Positions 9,338 through 17,559 are shown, counted from the stretch's first letter. The stretch: DNA of 32,875 nucleotides from Crocinitomicaceae bacterium (GCA_029251865.1 JAQXCN010000061.1:1-32875), one strand, 5' to 3'. Numbers and translations: made by a program. The notes: generated from the sequence alone by a model not told the origin.

Positions 9338-11620
9338 TTGAAAACGAGTTTCCTCCTAATTTTTGTATTAATTCTTTCACACAATAATTTTGCGCAGAAA
9401 AAAATCGGTGTTGTTTTAAGCGGTGGGGGTGCCTCTGCGCTTGCACATGTTGGGGTATTGAAGGCGCTTGAAGAGCATAATATACCCATAGATTACATTA
9501 CAGGTTCTTCAGCAGGAGCGTTAGTGGGTAGTCTTTATGCTTGCGGTTACAGTCCTGAAGAGATAGAGATTTTTATTCTTTCTGAAGATTTTTTGATTAT
9601 GTCTAAAGGGAATTTGAGATCGGAAAACAGATTGTTGATTAGAGAACCATCACCAAATTCAGGAACTATTGGTTTCTCATTGGCAAAAGATAGTATTGTA
9701 AGGAAGTCGATTCCATTAAATGTGGTGACACCGACTTTACTTGATTTTGAAATGTTAAAAATATTAGGTTTGACAAGTGCAAGTTTAGAGCATGACTTTG
9801 ATCGCTTATTTGTCCCATTTCGTTGTGTAGCCTCGGATGTTTATGGGAAAAACAGTGTTGTGTTTTCAAATGGAAATTTGAATGAGGTCGTACGCGCGTC
9901 TATGACTTATCCACTTTATGTGAATCCCATAAAAATAGATGGTGTAATTTATTTCGATGGAGGGATGTACAATAATTTCCCTTCAGATGTTATGTGTGAC
10001 GCTTTTACTCCAGATTTTTTAATTGGTAGTAATGTTTCAAGTAATATGCAGTTACCAGATGAGAGAGATATGTTTGGAGTGCTTCGCTCGATGATGACAA
10101 CGCCTACAAGCTATGATTTACCCTGCGCAGATGGATTGGTAATTAATGCTATTACTGATATTGGTGTTTTTGAATTCGAGCGTGCAGAAGAGGCCATTCA
10201 AACTGGGTATCAAAAAGCATTACAGCATATTGATTCTTTGAAGATATATATATCAAGAAGAGTTGATAAAAATGAACTTAACAAGAAAAGGAAAGCATTC
10301 AGATCATCATTGATTCCTCTCAATGTTTCATCAGTTAGGGCTACAGATCGCGATAATAAAGATGTTGTGTTTGCGAAACGAAGTTTAATGCGAAAGAAAA
10401 AAAACGAGGTGCTTGATGCTGATGTTTTTGAGAAAAGATATTTCCGATTAAACGCAACTCCATCATTGTGGTATATGTACCCTAATTTAACGTTGAAGAA
10501 GGATTCGAGCTATCACCTCGATCTTAGAGTCAATAGGTCAAAAGAGTTTACAATTGACGTTGGTGGTCATTTTTCATCAAGGCCTGTGAATACGGGTTAT
10601 CTTGGTATAGGTTTTCAAAACTTAGGAAAGAGTGCTTACACGCTCAGCGCTGAGTCCTATTTTGGTAAATTTTATGGCTCAATTAAAACTGATTTTGAAA
10701 TTGATCTACCTACTACTTTGCCGATTTCAATAACGGGTTATTACACGATGAATCGTTGGGATTTTTTCAGAAGTTTCGCAACTTTTTTTGAAGATGTAAG
10801 ACCTTCCTTTTTAGTGCAATTTGAAATGTATGGAGGTGTTGCTGCCAAATTGGCATTTCGAAATAATTCTTATTCAGAAATAGATTTCAGAGTCTTCGGT
10901 CTAGAAGATGATTACTATCAAATTGAGGATTTTACAAATATCGATACTGCTGATTTTACGAGATTCGAAGGAAACTCATTTGCATACAAGCTGAAGCAAA
11001 ATACATTGAATCGAAAGCAATTCTCAAGTTCGGGCAGTGCTTTTGAATTTACAGCGCGATATGTAAATGGTTATGAAAATTCTTACCCGGGTTCTACTTC
11101 TCTTTTAAAGGATACTATTTCTAAGAGTCATAGTTGGCTTGCATTGAGTACTGAATTTCAGATTTTCCCGATAGATAAAAAAATATTCCATCTTGGTGTT
11201 AATGGCAAAGCCGTTTGGAGCACTCAAACCTTGTTCGCGAATTATACCGCCTCATTATTATCAAGTCCAAGTTTTGATTTAATCCCCGATTCAAAGACCT
11301 TTTTTCTTCCGGAATTTAGATCACCTCAATTTATGGGTGCAGGATTGAATTTTATTTTCTCCTTCAGTTCGAAATTTGAGCTGCGTTTTGATAGTTATTT
11401 ATATCAACCTATTTTATTGTTGTCTAAGCTTCAAAATGTATCATACACCTATGCCGAACCTATTAAAGATGCAGAGCTTATAACCTCGGGGTCTTTCATA
11501 TTTCATAGCCTTGTTGGCCCAATAAGAGCCACATTAAATTATTTCCCCAAGCAAAATGAACCACTTTCCTTTCAGGTGAGCTATGGATATATTATTTTTA
11601 ACGACCGTGCAATACGATAA
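9338..11620 (+). CDS. Patatin-like phospholipase fused to an outer membrane beta-barrel (PlpD-like)
   Basis: The 760-residue protein begins at a TTG codon. The next residues form a clean signal peptide (1-20, ending NNFAQ) and I see no ATG upstream in frame. The patatin domain (about 22-310) has the glycine-rich oxyanion loop SGGGASALAHVG, the nucleophile S58 in GSSAG and the partner D207 in DGG, so the Ser-Asp dyad is intact. From about residue 390 the sequence is beta-rich and aromatic, like the POTRA/Omp85-type barrel of PlpD, a type Vd lipase. It is likely a surface or outer-membrane lipid hydrolase; whether the lipase is released is unknown. Only 38 bp separate its start from the divergent methyltransferase start. 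The VOC gene follows 10 bp after its stop. Confidence 0.9.
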   Translation: MKTSFLLIFVLILSHNNFAQKKIGVVLSGGGASALAHVGVLKALEEHNIPIDYITGSSAGALVGSLYACGYSPEEIEIFILSEDFLIMSKGNLRSENRLLIREPSPNSGTIGFSLAKDSIVRKSIPLNVVTPTLLDFEMLKILGLTSASLEHDFDRLFVPFRCVASDVYGKNSVVFSNGNLNEVVRASMTYPLYVNPIKIDGVIYFDGGMYNNFPSDVMCDAFTPDFLIGSNVSSNMQLPDERDMFGVLRSMMTTPTSYDLPCADGLVINAITDIGVFEFERAEEAIQTGYQKALQHIDSLKIYISRRVDKNELNKKRKAFRSSLIPLNVSSVRATDRDNKDVVFAKRSLMRKKKNEVLDADVFEKRYFRLNATPSLWYMYPNLTLKKDSSYHLDLRVNRSKEFTIDVGGHFSSRPVNTGYLGIGFQNLGKSAYTLSAESYFGKFYGSIKTDFEIDLPTTLPISITGYYTMNRWDFFRSFATFFEDVRPSFLVQFEMYGGVAAKLAFRNNSYSEIDFRVFGLEDDYYQIEDFTNIDTADFTRFEGNSFAYKLKQNTLNRKQFSSSGSAFEFTARYVNGYENSYPGSTSLLKDTISKSHSWLALSTEFQIFPIDKKIFHLGVNGKAVWSTQTLFANYTASLLSSPSFDLIPDSKTFFLPEFRSPQFMGAGLNFIFSFSSKFELRFDSYLYQPILLLSKLQNVSYTYAEPIKDAELITSGSFIFHSLVGPIRATLNYFPKQNEPLSFQVSYGYIIFNDRAIR

Positions 11621-11630
11621 AAAATTGATT

Positions 11631-12698
11631 ATGGAAAAGAGAATTTGTGGCATTCAACAAATGGGTATTGGCGTTCCTAATGTAGAGAAAGCTTGGTCTT
11701 GGTATAGACGTAATTTCGGTGTCAATGTTCGAATCTTTGAAGAAGCTGCGGATGCACCACTAATGATTGATTATACAGGAGGAAAGGTCCATTCGCGAAC
11801 CGCCACATTAGCATTAAGTATGGATGGCGGTGGCGGTTTTGAAATTTGGCAGTTTACCTCTCGGCCTACCAAGAAAGCTGATTTTGAACTCCAGCTCGGT
11901 GATTATGGGATGATTGCTTGTAAAATTAAGAGTCGAGATGTGCGAGCCACGCATTCTAATATGATTAAGAATGGTGAAACCTTATTATCTGAAGTAGCTC
12001 TTACGCCTGACAATCGAGAGCATTTTTTCGTAAAAGGCCCTAATGGAAATATATTTGAGGTTATTGAATCTTCCGACTGGTTTTCGGATACCAAGCACCC
12101 TTCGAGGTGCGGAGGTGTTGCGGGTTCAATAATCGGCGTTTCTGATATTGATAAAGCGCTACCTCTTTATAAAGATATACTTGCTTATGATGAGGTTGTT
12201 TATGACCACACCGACACTTTCGAGGATTTGAATTTCTTCCCCTCAGGACAGGGCAGGTTTCGACGCGTTCTATTAAAGCATAACAGCAAAAGAACCGGGC
12301 CATTTGCACCGCTCTTGGGAGATTCCACAATAGAATTGGTGCAGTACATAGACCGAAAAGACTGTAAGAAAATATTCAAAGATAGATTTTGGGGCGACTG
12401 GGGCTTCATTCATCTTTGTTTCGATATCCAAGGAATGGATTTACTAAAAAAAGAATGTGAATCAAAAGGTTTTGTCTTTACGGTAGATAGCTCAGATACA
12501 TTCGATATGGGTGAGGCAGGGGGTAGATTCTCTTATGTCGAGGATCCAGACGGAACATTGATTGAATTTGTTGAGACGCATAAAGTTCCAATACTTAAAA
12601 AAATAGGTTGGTATATCCATTTAAAAGATAGAAAACCGGGTAAATCACTTCCGAGAATAATTCTTAAACTGATGGGTTTAAATCGCGTGAGGGATTAA
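11631..12698 (+). CDS. VOC (glyoxalase/dioxygenase-fold) protein with two tandem domains
   Basis: The 355-residue protein has two vicinal-oxygen-chelate modules, about 5-135 and 160-315. The first opens with GIQQMGIGVPNVEKAWSWYR and closes with GPNGNIFEVIE. The second opens with AGSIIGVSDIDKALPLYKDIL, contains WGFIHLCFDI and closes with DPDGTLIEFVE. The His and Glu in the second half are candidate metal ligands. Family members include dioxygenases, epimerases and lyases, and nothing here fixes the substrate. It is not a canonical HPPD by sequence pattern. The start is set at 11631 (MEKRICGIQQ), 10 bp after the patatin-gene stop, rather than at 11583 inside that gene. It is probably co-transcribed with the patatin gene. 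Its stop overlaps the convergent beta-lactamase stop by 4 bp. Confidence 0.82.
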   Translation: MEKRICGIQQMGIGVPNVEKAWSWYRRNFGVNVRIFEEAADAPLMIDYTGGKVHSRTATLALSMDGGGGFEIWQFTSRPTKKADFELQLGDYGMIACKIKSRDVRATHSNMIKNGETLLSEVALTPDNREHFFVKGPNGNIFEVIESSDWFSDTKHPSRCGGVAGSIIGVSDIDKALPLYKDILAYDEVVYDHTDTFEDLNFFPSGQGRFRRVLLKHNSKRTGPFAPLLGDSTIELVQYIDRKDCKKIFKDRFWGDWGFIHLCFDIQGMDLLKKECESKGFVFTVDSSDTFDMGEAGGRFSYVEDPDGTLIEFVETHKVPILKKIGWYIHLKDRKPGKSLPRIILKLMGLNRVRD

Positions 12699-14512
12699 TG
12701 ACCTAAAGCCTTATATACGATGTGCTGCATATCAGTTCTGATATTCATGTCGCGAATTTTCCAGTTTTCTTGATTCGGATGGACCCTATTGGAAAGAAAA
12801 ATGAAGATAACTTCATCTTTTGGGTCTGCCCAAGCTAATGCTCCAGTAAATCCGGAATGGCCAAAGCTTGAGTTAGAAGCTAATTTGTCGCAAGTACCTC
12901 CTCCATTGTCTCGGGGCCGATCAAAACCAATACCTCTTCTGTTTCGTTCATATTGTTTTTTCGTGAACTTTTTCCTGATTCTTTCTGTGAAGAATTGATT
13001 GCCTGCATAATTACCATTCTTCAAGAACAATTGCATTATTGAAGCAAGATCAGCGGTATTACTAAAAATTCCTGCATGGCCACCAACACCTCCTAACATT
13101 GCTGCTCCTGGATCGTGCACGTGACCATGTATGAGTTGTTTTCTGAATTTGTGGTCATGTTCCGTAGGGACAATCCGGTCTTTATCGAAGTAGTTCAATG
13201 GCGTGTATCTTATGTTTTGAAGGCCCATTGGAGCGTATATTGAACGGTGTAGGAAGGTATTTTGACCTTCATCGATGATGGACTCAAAAACTTTTTGGGT
13301 GAAGTAATAGCACAAGTCCGAGTATTTATACTTTTTTGGACCTAGAGGATTACTCAATATCTTATCATACATATAATCAGTATAGTCTTCATGAATAAAT
13401 ATATTTTCAGCGACTTGCATTGAATATAAAGAATCTTGCCGTTCCCTATATATTTCTGGATTTAAGGCGCCTTCTTTTAAGGTTTTGATATAAAAAGGGA
13501 TCCATGATTTCAATCCTGCTTGGTGCGCCATCATTTCTCGAATGATAATCCTTTCATATGCGGTTCCTTTTGTTAACTCAGGAATATAAGCACCTAGGGT
13601 ATCATTTACATTAAAGAGATTAAAATGCTCGAGATACATAGCAAGGAGCGTGCTTCCCGCTATTTTTGTGATTGATGCAATATCATAAACATCGGTGTTT
13701 TTTACGATGAGTGCATCAGATTCATAAGTATGATGACCAAAGCTTTTTTGATAGACAATGTTACCTTTAATAGAGACCAACACCTGGCAGCCTGGAAAGG
13801 CACCTTCCGATATTCCATTTAATGCAATACTATCTATACCCTGAAGAGCATTTGAATCAAGTCCTATTGAAGCTGTATTTGCATAGCGCAAGCGCCCGTT
13901 GGTCTTAATTTCTTTCTGTTTTAGTCCTTTTACACCAAGTATATATTTTAAACCTGCATGAATCGTGGCGGGAAGGCTATTTTCTCTTGCACCCATAATC
14001 ATTTGAGCGGCCTCCTTCTGGGCAAATGAACTGGTATCATTACAGTAGATAATAGAGGTGCAATTTGAAGCAGGTAAATTAGTTATTTGTTTCGGGTCAT
14101 ATGAGGTTGAAAGTCCAAATAAGACAGCAATTATTTTTTCATTAGGGATTTTTTGAAGGCTCTGGAAAAAACGGTCTAGTGCAATTGCTGAAATAGAATC
14201 ATTTTCGGGCGCCATGAAAGAAACAATATGAACATCATTTGATTCACATTGCTTAAAATATGAGATACTATCTCTTGAAATTTTCGGAACAATAGTAAAC
14301 CTATTGAGCATCTCGCCAAAGCCCAAAGGGTCTTTTCCATAAACGGTTCTAAAAACGCTTCTATTGAGCTTGTCTAATGGCAACAAGTCATCGTTATTTT
14401 GAAAGATGTAAAGCAAAGAATCTTTCTCGGACTCAGTATTGTTATCTGTTTGAGCGTTTGTGGAGTGGAAATAGCACCAATTAATTAGGACAAAAGCTAG
14501 TATGTATTTCAT
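12695..14512 (-). CDS. Exported serine beta-lactamase-like hydrolase with N-terminal GH3 C-domain-like remnant
   Basis: The 605-residue protein has a signal peptide (1-20, ending STNAQ). The C-terminal two-thirds (about 215-600) is a class C beta-lactamase/PBP4-type hydrolase: S280-I-T-K283 is the SxxK nucleophile motif, Y397-S-D the YxN equivalent and H552-S-G the KTG-box equivalent. Residues about 60-200 (EKIIAVLFGLSTSYDP ... AAQMIMGARENSLPATIHAGLKY) resemble the second domain of GH3 enzymes. Bacteroidetes often encode a roughly 970-residue fusion of GH3 NagZ-type glucosaminidase and beta-lactamase. Here the TIM-barrel and its catalytic residues appear lost, leaving linker and lactamase. 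It probably acts on muropeptides or other amides or esters in the periplasm; resistance activity should not be assumed. Confidence 0.85.
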   Translation of the reverse strand: MKYILAFVLINWCYFHSTNAQTDNNTESEKDSLLYIFQNNDDLLPLDKLNRSVFRTVYGKDPLGFGEMLNRFTIVPKISRDSISYFKQCESNDVHIVSFMAPENDSISAIALDRFFQSLQKIPNEKIIAVLFGLSTSYDPKQITNLPASNCTSIIYCNDTSSFAQKEAAQMIMGARENSLPATIHAGLKYILGVKGLKQKEIKTNGRLRYANTASIGLDSNALQGIDSIALNGISEGAFPGCQVLVSIKGNIVYQKSFGHHTYESDALIVKNTDVYDIASITKIAGSTLLAMYLEHFNLFNVNDTLGAYIPELTKGTAYERIIIREMMAHQAGLKSWIPFYIKTLKEGALNPEIYRERQDSLYSMQVAENIFIHEDYTDYMYDKILSNPLGPKKYKYSDLCYYFTQKVFESIIDEGQNTFLHRSIYAPMGLQNIRYTPLNYFDKDRIVPTEHDHKFRKQLIHGHVHDPGAAMLGGVGGHAGIFSNTADLASIMQLFLKNGNYAGNQFFTERIRKKFTKKQYERNRRGIGFDRPRDNGGGTCDKLASNSSFGHSGFTGALAWADPKDEVIFIFLSNRVHPNQENWKIRDMNIRTDMQHIVYKALGH

Positions 14513-14551
14513 GTATTGTTAATTCAAAGCGAATCTAAATAATAATATGCT

Positions 14552-14560
14552 CAAAAGTTA
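14552..14560 (-). promoter_or_regulatory. Possible -7-like element for the beta-lactamase gene
   Basis: On the minus strand this reads TAACTTTTG, the TAnnTTTG consensus with one extra spacer base. It ends 39 nt before the ATG at 14512, the spacing shared by the exact matches in this window. It is an imperfect match. Confidence 0.3.
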
Positions 14561-14588
14561 GCACATTAATTTTTAGTTCTTAACAAGT

Positions 14589-15275
14589 TTATTGCAGGTC
14601 AATACGAATAGGTAAGTACATTCTTGTGCTGACTGATCGACCATTTACTTCCCCTGGAATCCATTTTGGCATGGATTGAATCATTCTTTTTACTTCTCTT
14701 ATAATGCTAGGGTCATGCTTACCTTGAACTTTGATTTTATGTATAACTCCAAAATCGTCAACCACAAATTCAACATGAACTAAAAATTCATTGAAGCCAA
14801 ACAATGTCATTCTGTATAATTCTAAATTGTTGATAATAAACTTTGTCATTTCACGAATACCACCCGAAAATCGTGCCTCTTGATCCGGAAAATCAACGAC
14901 TTCAGGTTTCACAGGGGTCACTTTATAGACCACACTACTGTCAAAGGTTATCGGACTTGGTAAGATTGTGACTGAATTCGATGAATCCGGTTTGTTTTTC
15001 GCTTCTTTTATTTTTGAAGTAGGTTTACTTTTGAGATCAATTTTTTTGGTGCGACTATTTATCGGTTTGTTGAGTTTTACTTTTTTTGTTTTAATTATTT
15101 TTTTTGGCTTTTCTTTGACCTGCGTTTCATATTTGACTAAAGTCGATTCAACGCGGTCTAATTCTTTATTTATGGTGTCTTTTTCAGAGTAGTTAAATGC
15201 GGCAAATAATAATGCCGATGTAAATAAAAGTCCGTTTGATAGGAAGGTGATTCGATGGTTGTTTACAGTTTTCAT
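14589..15275 (-). CDS. TonB-family energy transducer
   Basis: The 228-residue protein has one N-terminal membrane segment (about 12-28), a lysine-rich periplasmic linker (about 45-105, many Lys-Pro and Lys-Lys pairs) and a TonB C-terminal domain (about 138-228). The domain opens with DFPDQEARFSGGIREMTKFI, the Bacteroidetes form of the FPGG motif, and ends MYLPIRIDLQ. Such proteins carry proton-motive force from ExbB/ExbD to outer-membrane receptors. No exbB or exbD gene is nearby, so it is an orphan transducer; the only receptor gene in the window is 11 kb away. The start MKTVNNHR is preferred to an ATG 11 codons upstream because it puts the membrane segment at the expected distance. It is divergent from pckA across 217 bp. 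Confidence 0.85.
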   Translation of the reverse strand: MKTVNNHRITFLSNGLLFTSALLFAAFNYSEKDTINKELDRVESTLVKYETQVKEKPKKIIKTKKVKLNKPINSRTKKIDLKSKPTSKIKEAKNKPDSSNSVTILPSPITFDSSVVYKVTPVKPEVVDFPDQEARFSGGIREMTKFIINNLELYRMTLFGFNEFLVHVEFVVDDFGVIHKIKVQGKHDPSIIREVKRMIQSMPKWIPGEVNGRSVSTRMYLPIRIDLQ

Positions 15276-15376
15276 AGTTGTATTTTTGAACTGTAAATCA
15301 AAACTCATGCCATATGAAACAGTGTATAAATGACACTTACTTAATATACGAAATTATAAGCTAAAATGGTAATAAA

Positions 15377-15410
15377 TTTACTAACAATACAAAACCCTAT
15401 TGTTAGTAAA
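15377..15410. promoter_or_regulatory. Perfect 13-bp-arm dyad upstream of pckA, candidate operator
   Basis: Left arm TTTACTAACAATA (15377-15389) and right arm TATTGTTAGTAAA (15398-15410) are exact reverse complements around an 8-base spacer. Both flanking genes start away from it and no T-run follows, so it does not look like a terminator. Its centre lies about 65-68 bp upstream of the inferred pckA transcription start, where activator sites are common. The regulator is unknown. Confidence 0.6.
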
Positions 15411-15424
15411 AAGCATTGTCAAAC

Positions 15425-15456
15425 TTGTCTAAATCAGCGTTTGAACACTAATTTTG
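15425..15456 (+). promoter_or_regulatory. Bacteroidetes-type promoter for pckA
   Basis: TTG at 15425-15427 (-33-like) and TAATTTTG at 15449-15456 (exact TAnnTTTG -7 element) are separated by 21 nt. The -7 element ends 36 nt before the pckA ATG. It is the best two-part promoter in the window. Confidence 0.65.
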
Positions 15457-15492
15457 TAGAAGAAATATAAGCCTCGGCTTTAAATACATTTT

Positions 15493-17103
15493 ATGGATTT
15501 ATTCGGGAATTTTGGTTCCTCTGCTGACCTTGGAAGTTCAATAGGTCTGAAAACAACTGGAAATCAATTTTGGAATTTAACACCTGCAGAACTGGTAGAA
15601 GATACCATCCTTCAGGGGCAGGGTCTTTTAACGGATACAGGTTCCTTAGCAATAGACACGGGAGAGTTCACAGGGCGTTCACCACAAGACAGATTTATCG
15701 TTGAAGATTCAATAACAAAAGACGCCGTTTGGTGGGGTGGAATCAACAAAGGTATTAGTGAAGCGCATTTTGATACAATTTATGACCGAATGAAGGCTTA
15801 TCTCGCAGGTCGAGACGTCTATGTTCGCGATGCCTTTGCTTGTGCTGATAATGACTTTAAAATGAACATTAGAGTGGTTACAGAATACGCCTGGTCAAAT
15901 ATGTTTGCGTACAATATGTTTTTGCGCCCGGAAAACCATGAGCTAGAAAACTTCTTGCCGGATTGGCACATCGTGTGTGCTCCAGGTTTTATGGCTGACC
16001 CAGAGATCGATGGAACACGACAGCATAATTTTGCAGTGTTGAATTTTTCTAAGAAGATGATTTTAATTGGAGGAACAGGATACACAGGTGAGATAAAGAA
16101 AGGTATTTTCTCCGTATTGAATTTTGTACTTCCACATGATAGAAACGTATTATCTATGCACTGCTCAGCAAATGTAGGTAAGGAAGGTGACACTGCCATA
16201 TTCTTTGGTTTATCCGGAACGGGTAAGACGACACTTTCTTCAGATCCGAAAAGAGCTCTTATTGGCGATGATGAACATGGCTGGAGTAATGAAACCGTTT
16301 TTAATTTTGAAGGTGGTTGTTATGCAAAAACCATTGATTTATCTCGTGAAAAAGAACCTCAAATTTATGATGCAATAAAATTCGGTTCCTTATTAGAAAA
16401 TATAGGTTTCGAAAATGAAAGTTCTACACCAGACTACACGGATGGTTCTATTACAGAAAACACGCGAGTGTCTTACCCGATAAATCATATTGATAATGTC
16501 GTAAGCCCATCTAAAGGTGGAGCGCCGAAAAATATTTTCTTTTTAACGGCTGATGCTTTTGGGGTCTTACCTCCAATTTCAAAGCTGACTACAGCGCAGG
16601 CAATGTATCACTTTATGTCAGGTTACACGGCTAAAGTTGCAGGTACGGAAGTAGGTATTACCGAACCAACAACAACTTTTTCAGCTTGTTTTGGTGCCGC
16701 TTTTTTACCCTTGCATCCCGCGAAATATGCAGAATTACTGGGTGAAAAACTTAAGAATTCAGAAACCAAAGTTTGGTTGGTGAATACAGGTTGGTCAGGC
16801 GGAAGTTATGGTGTCGGAAGTAGGATGAAATTGAGATACACTAGGGCAATGATTACTGCTGCATTGGAAGGAGCACTTGACAATTGTGAATTTGAGACTT
16901 TGCCGATTTTTGAACTTGCTTATCCAACGACATGCCCTGACGTCCCTACAGAACTTTTAAACCCTAAACAGACTTGGCAAGATCCGGAATCATATGATGC
17001 AACTGCTGCGAAATTAGCTGCGAAATTTGTAGCAAATTTCGAAACTTTCAAAGAAGAGACAGATCCATCAATTTTGGCAGCTGCACCTCGTGTGTTGGTC
17101 TAA
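15493..17103 (+). CDS. pckA: Phosphoenolpyruvate carboxykinase (ATP)
   Basis: It converts oxaloacetate and ATP to PEP, ADP and CO2, the first committed step of gluconeogenesis. The 536-residue length is normal for the ATP-dependent family. Visible motifs are the substrate-binding R62 in GEFTGRSPQDRF, the P-loop GLSGTGKTT (239-247), the kinase-2-like IGDDEHGW (257-264) and the conserved NTGWSGGSYGVGSRMKL block. An upstream promoter and dyad suggest regulated expression, plausible for carbon-source control in a peptide- and polymer-eating heterotroph. A strong terminator follows at 17130-17153. It shares no operon with its neighbours. Assignment is secure. Confidence 0.98.
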   Translation: MDLFGNFGSSADLGSSIGLKTTGNQFWNLTPAELVEDTILQGQGLLTDTGSLAIDTGEFTGRSPQDRFIVEDSITKDAVWWGGINKGISEAHFDTIYDRMKAYLAGRDVYVRDAFACADNDFKMNIRVVTEYAWSNMFAYNMFLRPENHELENFLPDWHIVCAPGFMADPEIDGTRQHNFAVLNFSKKMILIGGTGYTGEIKKGIFSVLNFVLPHDRNVLSMHCSANVGKEGDTAIFFGLSGTGKTTLSSDPKRALIGDDEHGWSNETVFNFEGGCYAKTIDLSREKEPQIYDAIKFGSLLENIGFENESSTPDYTDGSITENTRVSYPINHIDNVVSPSKGGAPKNIFFLTADAFGVLPPISKLTTAQAMYHFMSGYTAKVAGTEVGITEPTTTFSACFGAAFLPLHPAKYAELLGEKLKNSETKVWLVNTGWSGGSYGVGSRMKLRYTRAMITAALEGALDNCEFETLPIFELAYPTTCPDVPTELLNPKQTWQDPESYDATAAKLAAKFVANFETFKEETDPSILAAAPRVLV

Positions 17104-17129
17104 ATCTTTTTGGTTTATCTAAATAACTT

Positions 17130-17153
17130 AAGCCCTTTTCGGAGGGCTTTTTT
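17130..17153 (+). terminator. Rho-independent terminator of pckA
   Basis: The stem AAGCCCT (17130-17136) pairs with AGGGCTT (17143-17149) around a 6-base loop, and a run of T follows. It starts 26 nt after the pckA stop. Confidence 0.85.
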
Positions 17154-17197
17154 ATTGAGCATAAAGTTTAATTCCTCAAAATATCTCGAGCACGGAC

Positions 17198-17225
17198 AAA
17201 AAAAAAGCCCTCAGATGAGGGCTTT
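17198..17225 (-). terminator. Rho-independent terminator of rpmH
   Basis: The stem AAAGCCCTC (17204-17212) pairs with GAGGGCTTT (17217-17225) around a 4-base loop. Read on the minus strand it is followed by a run of T (A at 17198-17206 on the plus strand). It starts about 20 nt after the rpmH stop and shares the core stem sequence with the pckA terminator. Confidence 0.85.
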
Positions 17226-17244
17226 AAATATGATTGAGATTAAT

Positions 17245-17403
17245 TTATCTCTTTGCCATGGTTTCGTCAGAAACACTTAGTTTTTTTCTTCCTTTTTTTC
17301 TACGGTTAGCTAATACGCGTCTACCATTTTTGGTAGCCATACGGCTTCTAAAACCGTGCTTATTTCTTCTTTTTCTTAACGAAGGCTGAAACGTTCTTTT
17401 CAT
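17245..17403 (-). CDS. rpmH: 50S ribosomal protein L34
   Basis: A 52-residue, very basic protein beginning [19 protein letters not shown] and ending DETMAKR. The sequence matches L34 of Bacteroidetes along its full length. It is a small structural protein of the large ribosomal subunit. Its own -7 element (TATCTTTG) lies upstream and its own terminator downstream, so it is monocistronic here. The usual neighbours rnpA and dnaA are not adjacent: an ABC exporter gene is divergent on one side and pckA convergent on the other. That separation is common in Bacteroidetes. Confidence 0.98.
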   Translation of the reverse strand: MKRTFQPSLRKRRNKHGFRSRMATKNGRRVLANRRKKGRKKLSVSDETMAKR

Positions 17404-17439
17404 TTCTTATAATTCAAATTAATGTTCATTTGAGGATTG

Positions 17440-17447
17440 CAAAGATA
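17440..17447 (-). promoter_or_regulatory. Bacteroidetes -7 promoter element for rpmH
   Basis: On the minus strand this reads TATCTTTG, an exact TAnnTTTG match ending 36 nt before the rpmH ATG. No clear -33 element is visible. Confidence 0.6.
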
Positions 17448-17517
17448 ACTATTTTTTACAGAATAAAAATGTTAGGCATAAAAATATTTAAAAAAAAAGA
17501 ATACTCACTGAAAGCAT

Positions 17518-17525
17518 TATTTTTG
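17518..17525 (+). promoter_or_regulatory. Bacteroidetes -7 promoter element for the ABC exporter operon
   Basis: TATTTTTG matches TAnnTTTG exactly and ends 34 nt before the ATG at 17560. The -33 region is A-rich with no TTTG. Confidence 0.6.
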
Positions 17526-17559
17526 TAAGTGTTAAAATTTCAACATTTTTATAAGCTTT

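Noticed and set aside
9300-9446. Longer N-terminus for the THUMP methyltransferase
   Set aside because: It would overlap the divergent patatin signal peptide, and the family N-terminus begins at MSGTIQGFSKEL.
15377-15410. pckA upstream dyad as a terminator or transposon end
   Set aside because: Both neighbouring genes start away from it, there is no T-run, and no transposase or target duplication is visible.
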